Below are positions 39,201 to 51,200 of a stretch of 64,000 nucleotides of DNA, piece by piece. The translations under genes were made by a program, and so were the position numbers. The stretch's first letter is position 1; every line of letters starts with the position of its first letter. A model generated the notes under the pieces. The model worked only from the letters and a program-made list of their open reading frames with translations. It did not search any database and was not told where the DNA came from. This stretch comes from Arenicola marina (taxonomy: Eukaryota > Annelida > Polychaeta > Arenicolidae): assembly GCA_964019135.1 (NCBI GenBank), contig OZ025249.1:35167759-35231758 (forward strand), written 5' to 3'.

Positions 39201-42200
39201 TGCTCAATTGCGTTCCGCGGGAGAGGGGCGTGGGGGGGGGGGGGGGGGGGGAGGTGGGAGCTGGTCTAGATGGCTGTTTTCCCGCATCTCTTGAACGTTT
39301 AACACATCGAGCAGTCTTTCACTTGCCACAAACACACATTTGACACTGATGTATAAAAACATATATTTTGGTGTACCCGTTGCAACGGCCAGCTCGATAT
39401 ACAACTTTAATATAATCTCTAACGTGGTTTAATTTTATTGTCATTTCAAGATGATGTTATACTAACAACTCACGCGCAATATCAAAATCAATTAAAGATG
39501 TTCTTTCTGTAATTATAGCTGAATTTGGATTGTTTTGTTTAATTTTAACATAAGTTAGCTAGCGGAGTTGGCATTATATGGCTAATGGCGACTCTTCGAA
39601 CACAGATTCCCCATGGATAAGGGAGTGGCGGGGCATGTCGCATCGACGGGCGATATTCTCAACATACCTGACGCCTATGCAGACGAAAGGTTCAACAGGT
39701 GAGCACATCGTCTTAATTTCCGCTGAAGCAGCGTGTCGGCCATTTTGTGTATAATGGGTTATCAGATTTATGATAACCATTTCCCATGTAATTGGCGTGG
39801 TTACTAAATGGCAGGTAGGCGTGATTAACACGTGAACTATGCTAAAGTAACGGTTCGATCGTCTTAACGATAATATTAACGATGCGGGATGGCTAAGCTG
39901 GATAGTTATAGCATCATATCATAATGGACAAGGTAGCATTATGGTCCATAATGGACAGTACAAAGTCACAAACAAGATGTCCCGTGGCCGGTGGGCCAGC
40001 TATCAATATCTGACACCAACTCCATTGCCTTCCAGAGCTGTGGACGTACAAACCGGTTATCGAACGAAAACCATTCTCTGCATGCCCATATACATACGCG
40101 GAAGGTGAGCGCTCATATCACACAACAGATGTATCATCAACCTAATCACTTGTTCTGTGCATCTAGACGTCAGGTGAAGATTTAACCAAGGATCTTTCGC
40201 AGGAGGATGCGGGGAAGTGTACCCCTTGACAACTAATTTGTAACGAGTAATAACTCACGCCTAAGATGTAATGAGATGATTTTTGTAGTCCTGCTCGAGG
40301 TGGTAGAACAATCAATATGACACGTGTAAAGCCAATTGTACGTCTCGCATGATAATCTTGCATATGATGCTTCGTCCATATATATAATCGATAAGTTAGT
40401 GACTATACTTACAAAGAATATTGTCGGAAAGCGAGGGGGAGGGGGGTCAAGGTGTATTTGCGTTCCACGTGATTTGGCTTTTCACTTTTCATTTCACCGT
40501 GTTTCACCAATAATTCTTCGCGAACTGGATTTAGCCGACCGCCGTGATCAAAGATTTTCATTAATCGTAAGCTGGGAATTTTAATATTAAATAACCGTGA
40601 ATCGGGATATCGTCGTTTTGTATCGTGTATCCGCCCTTCCGTTGCATACGGAGAGTTATGCTTTTAAATCAACGTGACGTGGGAATAAAGAAATGTATTT
40701 TTTGTGATCTGGGAACACGACCCCGCCCCCCCCCCCCCCTTGCTCCCCCCAGAGAGAGATTCGTCCCTGTGCGAAAGGTCCACACAAGCTTGGCGATAAC
40801 CTGTCGTGTACTGCGCGGCGTAGGTCCCTGCGCTATATGTACCATTTCCGGAAGTACTGAAACAAAGGAACATATTCTTCCACATCATGGCATACCTGTT
40901 TTGTGCGTGTTTCAGCATCATTGGCGTCGTACAGATGGTGAATAAAATAGGCGGTGCATTCACCAAAGCAGACGAAGAATCTTTCGAAACCTTCGCCATT
41001 TATTGCGGACTCGCTCTACATCACGCGAAGGTAATTGATAATAATTATAGGGGTCTGGAAGGTGTAAATGGCGATACGAGACATATTTGAAAAATCGACA
41101 TTTGACATTGACCCCCAAATTCAGACCCTGAGGATCTGAAAAAGTGACATCGACACAGATTTTTTTTAAGCGACACGGAACATCGTGAAAATCGACATTC
41201 GACACTGATAATTTTGAAAATAGACACTGGACACTAGACTAGACCCCTTTCAGAACTCTAATAATAATAATAATAATAATAATAATAGTAATAATAATAA
41301 TAATAATAGACAATTGTCTTGTTACCGCGACAATTCATAATAATAATATTCTTACTAATTATCGCGGTAACAACAAGACAATACTAGTTGACAAGGAGTC
41401 GGAGCCTATTTGCTCCAAAACGTATGACAAAAGAAGCAAAAAGAGATCATTAATTTTTTAAACCTTGTCATAAAATCATGGATAATGTAATCTTAATATC
41501 TTTGATTGAACGTATATCATTATATGTTGATGAGTCTGTCATCCAGATATTAGAGCGACACTAAAACTAGAGATATGCGAATTTACAGGTACGTTTACAT
41601 GCTGTCTTCTGTAACCATGACCCTTGTTCGATCCAGCTGTACGACAAAATCCGGAGATCGGAACAGAAGTTCAAGGTTGCGCTGGAGGTGCTCTCCTACC
41701 ACAGCAAGGTGGCAGACGAGGAGGCGGACAAACTCATATCGACCCCCATTCCAGACAACTTTCAGGCCATCACCAGGTTTGAGACGCGCCCAAATTGCCA
41801 AATACTTTAGTGAGCGACCATAAAATAATTGTGTCGATGAAATGGACAAAAAACGGTTTAATTGTGACCGCTATATGTCCCTTAATCGTCAACCGCGGCC
41901 GTCAAATGGCAACAGCAACTTGAGTAAATCAATTGTGCTAACCCCATCTGGCATTAATTGTGCAGTTACTGACGGTACATGTTTCTCTCTTCAGCTACGA
42001 GTTCTCGCCGTGGAGTATTGACAACGACAACAAGCCTCTGATCGTTCTCTACATGTTTCGTGACTTATACAGCAACACGAGGTAATCACTGCGTAAATCC
42101 CAGCTGTGACGTCGTTCTGCCAGTCGTTTCCCTTCTAATATATGTATGTGACTGTGTGGAATTTCGCTGTTTCGGTTACGTATGTGCACCAGTTGGTTTC

Positions 42201-45200
42201 GTACAGACGTTTGGCTGAGAGTGGCGGGTTGATAAATTATCTCGGGCATTCGGTTAAATCGAGAAAGTGTTTCAGATTCGTGTAATCGTCATAGGGGTCT
42301 GGAAGAGGTAAATGGCCACATGCGACACATGCATATTTGCATATGCAAATTCAATTCAATTCAATTTCAATTCAATTTCGTGATTGACCCCCAAATTCCG
42401 ACAATCGACATCGACACAGATAGTGGCCTTTTAGAAAGAAAAAAAAGCGACACGGAGCGTCGTTGACATTGACATTGTAAAATCGACACCGCACACTGGA
42501 CCCCCGCCTCCCCTTCTCTTTCCAGACCCATCGTTATGCACTTATTTCGTAATCCATTGTACCATCAAATCCTTGGCTTGGCACTAACAACCGCTGCGTG
42601 CTTGATGTGTCATTTCATACGAATGATAATCGAACGATTTGGAAATGGACTGTAAGCTAGATCGATGCTATTATATTCCTACAGAATTCCTGAAGATCCA
42701 GACAGCACCAGGTATAGATGTCGACAGGGAAAAATGCATCCCGCATAGTCTTTGTATTTATTTTCTGTATTTGCTCCGCAAAAGAATGTCTGTTTGGATG
42801 TACAAATAGCTTGCCGTATAGAACGTACACGTGTAGATCGAGAAGTGCTAGCATACGCCATTTTTTTAATCCGCTAAATACTTTGTTTCTTGATTTTAGC
42901 TTATCCAACAATACTACAAGCAGGTAACATGTGGTGTTCGAGGTTTTGTGTTTTTTTTACTTTCTTGCATCGTACATTTTCGTCATTGATTTCCATTGAT
43001 TTCGATGGATTTCTCGTCATGTTCACACATAGGCACGTGTGTGCTTCGTAGCAGCTATATACTTTTCCGTCTTTTCCCTATTGCTTCGGTACACTCAAGA
43101 ACTGCCACAGTATTGGTTCAATATGCATCAAATGCATTTGGTATCAATGAAATCCGAAATCCTGAAAAATAGAATATGCACTACACACAGATGAACACGT
43201 TTAAAGTAATTTATTTTTTAACATCTTTTGGCAAATAATAATCACCTCTACGCTTTTTGTTAAGGATTACATTTTATCGTTCCCTTGCGCCGCGAATGGA
43301 ACTGAATAGCAGTGATCACTTGTGTCGAGTTGAACTGAATAGCAGTGATCACTTGTGTCGAGTTGAACTGAATAGCAGTGATCACTTGTGCCGAGTTGAA
43401 CTGAATAGCAGTGAGCACTTGTGTCGAGTTGAACTGAATGCAATCGTTCACGTTTGTCGATTTTAAGATCAAGATTAACTTGTGTTTGAGTAGCCTCGAT
43501 CCTTTTAATGTTGTTTAATACTAGTAGAGAAGTAGTGGCTTTCAGATTGCCATTTATTACCATATGTAACGGCAGGCGTTTCTCATACATTTCGGTACAT
43601 CCTCTCAAAGCCTGCAGCACACTACCTATTGTGGCGTGACCAAACCACACGTGGCCACACCTTAAAGAACGTTGCCCATAATGTTGACCTGCCAACACGG
43701 ATGTAGCAAAGAATTGGCTCAGTGAATGGCTGTAATTAGAACTAACTCAGATTGGACCAGAACGTAAGCAGGCGACCACGGTCAAAACATTAGTCAATGC
43801 CCTGGTGAAACAGATGCTTTCGAGAGGATGGCTCTTCATGACAAGAATATATCTCGCTGTTGTTTACCTAAACTCTTGTTGTAATCTTTCTTTTGCTTGT
43901 GTTTAATTAAGCTACCAGTGATATGCCTGAGCAGATGTTCATACCCCATGTGAAATCGTAAGCGCCTGGCCATTTTAATTTTCCTTGTTTCCCAGATCGT
44001 GATGAGACGGCTTGGCTTCAAACTTAAGCCACAATTTTTCTCTGTGGTTGATTACAATGTCATCATTGCCATCATAATAAGACACGCGGACGGATTCCCA
44101 ATATCCTTGGCTTAAACTTGTGCCTTTCCTTCATAAGCTTTGCTAGGCACCCGTGGACCTTTCCATTATAAAATATATATTTAGACATTAATACATATCA
44201 TGTAATGTGTCTTTAGTGGCATACATTTGACCAATCGTCATTGTATGGGAATATCGATTTGACCAGACACCCACACACATTTCATTGTTTGCTAAACATA
44301 CCTATTCGACATAGAGAAATTAACGGTTTATCAATTAAAGTTCGATCGCCTTGAGAATCACCCTGATAAGAATTGACTTCGATAAACTAACTAAATAGAT
44401 TTATCATGGTTCTGCTTAATGGTAACATCAAATATACCGTCATTGAGGGATGGGTGTAGTAACAAGACTACTTTTGCAGGTTCGACATGAACACACTGGC
44501 CCGTTTCACGCTGACTGTGAGAAAGAACTACCGCGCCGTGCCGTACCACAACTGGGAACACGCCTTCTCCGTGGCACACGCCATGTTCACCATCCTCAAA
44601 ACCGCGGAACACATATTCTCGCCACTCGAGGTAGCTCTAGAGCGACGCCTCGTGTACTCAGGGGCGGATCTAGGGAGGTGGGGAGGGGGCGGGGTAAGGC
44701 GGTTGACCCCCCGGTCGCAAGTTGTCAGGGAGCAGCCCTGCCCCGGTCGCAAGTTTTCAGAGAGCAACCCCCCTTTGCAAATTCCTAGATCCACCCCTGT
44801 GTACTGACATCTCTCACTCAATATGGCGGCTTTTCTATAAACAGTAATCTCTACGTTCTGCACTATGCTACCGCCTTTTTAGACTATTGCATCACATATA
44901 TCATTATATTTAATAGTGTACTGTGTACGGCTCGGATCTCTGACATAAAGTGGTTATTTGCGTACAGTGTCTGGCACTGTTCGTTGCCTGCCTTTGCCAC
45001 GACGTTGACCACAGAGGCTACACCAACCAGTTCATGAAGGAGAGTTCGTCTCCTTTGGCAGCCATCTATTCAACTTCTACCATGGAACACCACCACTTCA
45101 ACCACACCATCACCGTCCTTCAGGTGAGTACACCATACCCTGAGATCCTGTGTGTGTATTTTTGGTCGATGACGTTTGTACTGCGAGAACTGCGTACAAC

Positions 45201-48200
45201 AATCGTAGGTGCGACGACCTTCTTGCATCGAAGTCTCTAATATAAAGAGCATCTTTAATAAATATAATTAAATACATTTATTTAACTGTAAAGTCCTCGT
45301 GTAAACCAAGTTACTATATATGCTCTAACGCATTGGCAACATTTCAGAACGAAGGACACAACATCTTCAAGCAGCTTTCATCAGAAGAATACAAACAGGT
45401 ACAAATCAGCAAAATAAAAAAATACCGCCGAATACGACTTATATGTTTCGCTAATTGGTATAGCACAATTATGGATAAGGACCTACAAGTTAACGATTAT
45501 AGCAGGTCAAAATGAAGTTTCACTTAAAACATTTATCTGCTAAACGAGATACATACCCAGACAGACGTGGCAATGGCTATAACGACCATGATGTGTTAAT
45601 TGCTCGTTTTGCAGGTGCTTGGAGACATCAAACACTGCATTCTGGCCACCGATCTGGCGCTCTTCTTCAGCAATCGGGCGAAGCTGAAGGAAATCATGAA
45701 GAGGGGAGAATTCTCCTGGGACAACAAGGAGCACAAGTAAGTGACATATTCAGAAATATTGTTTATACATGAGCCCATAATATTGAATGGACTAATATCG
45801 AAGACGATCGTCAAGTAGACTAGGCGTAAGAGGAAGGCTAGGAATACGCTACAAGCGTCCAGATTATATTTATCAATCAATTAAGAACAATGCGATGTAG
45901 ATGCTACGTGGACTACACTAATCTTATTGCAGCCGTGGACTCAGTTCCGGAGATATATAACGTGTGACAGGAATTTATATAATAGTACAACAATTTCATA
46001 CATGAAGTATACTAGGATACCCATTATCGTGTTTTTAAATTGCTATTTTTGTTTTGTCACATTATGGCCTATGATTGAATGCGTACATTTTACTTAAGAA
46101 TGGTGCTCGGTAAGCCACGAGACATTTGAATGAATAAATTCCAGTAACTTGGTGCTTTGGAATGACTCACATGATGGTCGCATGATAGATTATATCCGCA
46201 TGGATATTGTTTTATGTATATATATCCAAGTAATCGATAAAGCTTGATATAATTTTTGCTGTGTATTTCAACTATTGTTATATCTAGATAGTAAATGCCG
46301 CACACAATACGCTTCCGACCCTTACTCACATGCACTGATTGCAGGTCCACACATATATTTCGTCCTGGAACGATGACGTTATTGTCGAGACTATCAAAAA
46401 TTGCTTAGAATTAAATCCATGTTTGTACGCGCTGCGACTGCAAGCATTCACAGTGTTGTCAGTAAACCGGGACCTTTATTAATTGGTTGATGATACATCA
46501 TGAACGGCCGCTGCGCTGCGTGGCGTTGTTGATGGCGCATGTCGTATGTTATATCAACTGCTGATGTTGGGATCTGGTTGGCGCTTTTTTCGGTATTTAG
46601 ACAGAAGTCTTATAGTTACTATCCTCGTGAACGGGTTAATTCTTGAAGCAAAGGCGCGCGGGAAACGGACCATGAGACTGAGGGTGGTAGGGGTATGGTA
46701 ATAGGTTAGTTTCGGATAGAGGAGAAGATCTGGATATGGTGGGGTGAGAAAGACACGTGTTGTTACGTGCGCCAGACGCGCCAGACGCTGCTAATTCCAC
46801 GCATGACCCCAAATATCGCCCGTGTGGCCTCGTTCAACTTTGCAAGACAATGTTGAAGAGATCTCCCCATCTAGTCTACCCACTTATATAGTTGTCTGAG
46901 GGTGAACTAACTGTAAACTCTGGCGCTTAAAATGCGACCAGCTTATTTGTTCTGTACACCTAAGCTCGTATCATTTCTTCCATGTTCAATCGTGTCCGTC
47001 GGTTTGTGATGAATTCCTTCGAATAATGTCCAATATATAGTGTTTTAGATTAAAGTTGTTCTCAACTTTGCATTTGACGCCGCGATTGATATATTCTCTA
47101 GCACAGTTGCATTTATGTTTGTATCTCTTCTTTCTTTTGACACTCACGTGTACTTTGCGTTAAACAGATTTTTGCTCATTTTTTGTGGCCCTTGCAGAAG
47201 GTTGGCCTTCTCGATAATGATGACATCGTGTGACCTGTGTGCGAGCGCTAAGCCTTGGGATGTTCAACTTGACATCGTCAAAATCATTTTCGAGGAGTTT
47301 TATGCACAGGTAGCCTGTTTTTTGTGAAAGAAAGTTCACTTCTCCCCCGACACTCACGTGATCACGAGCGCTTTGCACGGCCGTCGGGACATTTCGTACG
47401 TTCCACGCCGATTAATTTGCATGTTCTCGATGTGTGCTAATCACGTGACGTGTTGCTTTTTGTGCGGTGAAACGCGTGTTGCATATTCCTCTCTGTGTAT
47501 AGCACACAATTGCACCGGCTGTATCTCTTGCCGATATTTCTTCACACAATATCACTTTTATGTGACTATGATTCCCGCATGATCAAATCTGTATTGTAGT
47601 TCCTCTGTCCGCTGTGATCCTTTTACTTTTACACACAGGCCACCTACATCGTTGCCGTTACAACTGACGTGATGGCTCCAGCACTGCCTTTCACATTGTT
47701 GTTTTATCACCTGGATAATCCTGCACCTGTGTCAAACAAACATTCACTGAATCGTGCTCTGTCCCGTTATGTCTTTTTGTCATCTCTTTTAATAACCGGA
47801 ATTGCCGAGCAATTACTTTTCTGCGCGCGCGCGTTCGTGGCATCCTATCCTGGATACGACTTATCTGTAACTATCCCATGACAGTTTACACCTTTCAGAC
47901 TTAGGCACCGTCACAGTGCTGTCAAAGACTCCGTCCCCCCATGCCACTAGACACCGTCATCTTTATCTTTATATATAAGGCAAAAACCTTAAAATAAGGC
48001 ACCTTTATTTTTGTATATTTTCTACTTTCTTGCTGCCACTGTTCCTCTTCTCCGCCAATGCGAACCGCACTCCCCGTGCAGATACATGCTGATGGCTACG
48101 TCTATGACTGCCTGCGACCTCTGCTCCATGTATAACCCTGGGATCTGCAAGTGAAACTTGTCCATATCATAATGGAAGAGTTCTGGCAACAAGTAAGGGT

Positions 48201-51200
48201 TACATAGTCCTGTGATGATTATTCTGCATATTTCATTTCCATTTGTAACCACTGTGATACACCTAGACCGTGTTCAGTTCATACATAGATCGCGTACTTA
48301 GGGTTTGTGTGCTGAGGTAACTTAGATGTTCTAACGGCTTGCTTGTGCTTGATTCCAAGTAGACTAGCGGCTGGTTCGCAGCAAATGATGGTCACAGCGT
48401 TGTCACCATCGGTAACTCAACATCATTAGCATTCGCTTTCAACGGAGGTTAGTCTAGAGAGTATGATGATAACCACAGCCTCTATATATCATATGGCATC
48501 AGTAGTATATATCAGCGTCAGATATCAGTTCGTCCCCTGCATTAACGTGGCTTGGTGAGGATCGTGGAGCGTGAAGTTTCTAAGAACTCTGACTGCATCC
48601 ACGGTTTGTAGTCCTCATACATACATGTCCTGGTTAAGTCCATTGTAAAGCCAATGTGCAGCTGTTCTAATCCCACCGGTCTTTATTCATTTCGGTGTGT
48701 TGTGCGAATCCACACCATGTCTTGACTTTAATAATTATATCGCTTTTTGTCGTATCCCCGCATCTAGCTGTTGTGGAACTCTATTAGACAGTTGCCAGTG
48801 ACTATGTTGATTCCTTGTCGGTGCCTATGACTATGTTGATTCCTTGTCGGTGCAGGGGCAGATCCGGGCCGATCCCCCCCCCCCCACCCCCCACCCACCG
48901 CCGTTGAGGAAGAATACCGTTTATCAATGCTAAATTTGAGACCATCTGAGGAATCGACCCCGCCCCCCGTTTTAAGGAAGGATGCCGTTCTGCGGACCCC
49001 CCCCCCATTTTGAGAAAGGATGTCCTTCTGTGTGAACCCCCCCCCCCCTCTTTTCAAATTCATGTATCCGCCCCTGAGGTAGCACATGATTTTCGCTTTA
49101 CAAGTCCGGGCTTACTAATAAAGAACTTCTAAAACATCCTATTGATCAAATAGTTTCCTAAAGGAATATGTGATATCCTCCCATATCCTCACGCCCTTCG
49201 TGTGACTTGATTTTACATCATTTTCATAGCCCTTCGTGATTTAGTAGCAGGGCTTACTATGAACAAATATCCATAAAAATTACTATCTGAAATCAATGTG
49301 AATCCATATATATTTAACAAAGCCTTCAATCAAAATTTCGATTTGAACTGGATTGATTGATTATTTGATCTGTATCCTTTTAAGGCTCTATTACTTACAA
49401 TGAAATTGCCTGCCAATGAAACTATGGAACAGTAGCTTGCCCATAACTATTTTACATATGTTTCTTATTCTCATTTATTATGCCACTATAGCTTGCCAAA
49501 CGAGTAAACAAATAAATTAGAGTATATTTAAATCTCCATAGTCATGATAATTTATATAACTACTCATACCTGTGGCATTTCGGCCTGTTGAACTATAACA
49601 ATGTCGTTTATACAGCGGCCTATCACTACGTTCTGATAATGTACTGTCTATAATGATACTGTATTATCGTTTATTTATATATATGTGTATTCTTATTTGT
49701 CTTATCGATTATGTCATGACGGCATGTTTATATATCCTAGTGCATTGAATTATTGAAATAAAGAATTAAAGTTAATGTAATGATCTACTCATTTAAGGTG
49801 TGTATCGACCTTCAAATTATTGGATTCATTTAATATGTTTAATTTTCAGGAATAGATAATGACGAGACTACGTCCTACTCAAATTAATCTAATAAATAGT
49901 ATCGGAGGGCTCATGTGATACACTGGCGGATCTAGGGTGTGTCCATAGTCCCCGCCATATCTTGTGGCAACGCCTCCGCCCCTCCCCCCTCCCCCACACA
50001 GGGGGACCATTTTTACGGACCCACCAGTGGACACCGAGTCGTAGTTTGTCAGAGCTCATTCCCTCACCAGTCGTAACATTTTCGGAAAGTTCATCACAAT
50101 CACCCATATTCATACACCCCCGCTCCCAGCCTACCCCCCCCCCCCCCAACCACCCACCCCCTCCTTACCGCCACCATCATCAATTTTAGTTTAATTTATG
50201 TTTCAAATTAGTGGATCCGCTCTTGCATTATATCGACTATTTGACGGACGCCATGCATACGTAGCCTGTCACTACATAGGATATATATATGTTTACGTAC
50301 ATACGTAGCCTGTCACTACATAGGATACATATGTTTACGTACGTACGTAGCCTGTCACTACATAGGATATATATGTTTACGTACGTACGTAGCCTGTCAC
50401 TACATAGGATACATATGTTTACGTACGTACGTAGCCTGTCACTACATAGGATACATATGTTTACGTACGTACGTAGCCTGTCACTACATAGGATACATAT
50501 GTTTACGTACGTACGTAGACTGTATAGCACTTCACGTATGATGTATTGGTGATCCCATTGTGGCTGTTGATGGCAGGGTGATAAGGAGAAGGCCAGGGGA
50601 CACAGGCCCATCCCCATGATGGACAGAGAGCGAGCCGACCAACTCCCCAGCTGTCAGGTAGCCTCAGTGCATTAATGTCGGCTTTAACTACCTACAGCTG
50701 CCAGCCACCAAGCGGCCACGACTTACCCAGACACTGACCCCTTCTCCTGCTTTCTGACCCCCCCCCCCCCCCCCCCGTATAGCGCAGTGGCATGATTTTA
50801 TATTGTTTATATTCCATTTTATGTACGGTGGTACACAGATGATCAAAGCGGCTGCGCTATATGACAAGGGGTTTACTAATATCCTCACAAGCAAAGATTT
50901 TCTGAGCCGAACGTCCCTTGCTGCATTGTGCATGGCGACTTTCAAGTTGTCGAATTGATGTTAAAGTTGAGTCAAAGTTACATGGAAACAGGCAAAGAAT
51001 GGCCACAGGGTTCGCTTTCCCATTCTGAGTCAGTGATACCATATGGCCATGTACGTCATAATGCTCTTCTAAAGCCAGCACATGTCACTGAACCGTTCAG
51101 CAATAAGTAATGGATGCATAAAGCTCCAGATCTTCGATATGTTTGGTCTTGCCCGCAGAAAATGCTTTTTCTTTTGTTCCTTGGAGGTACGTTGGGCATA

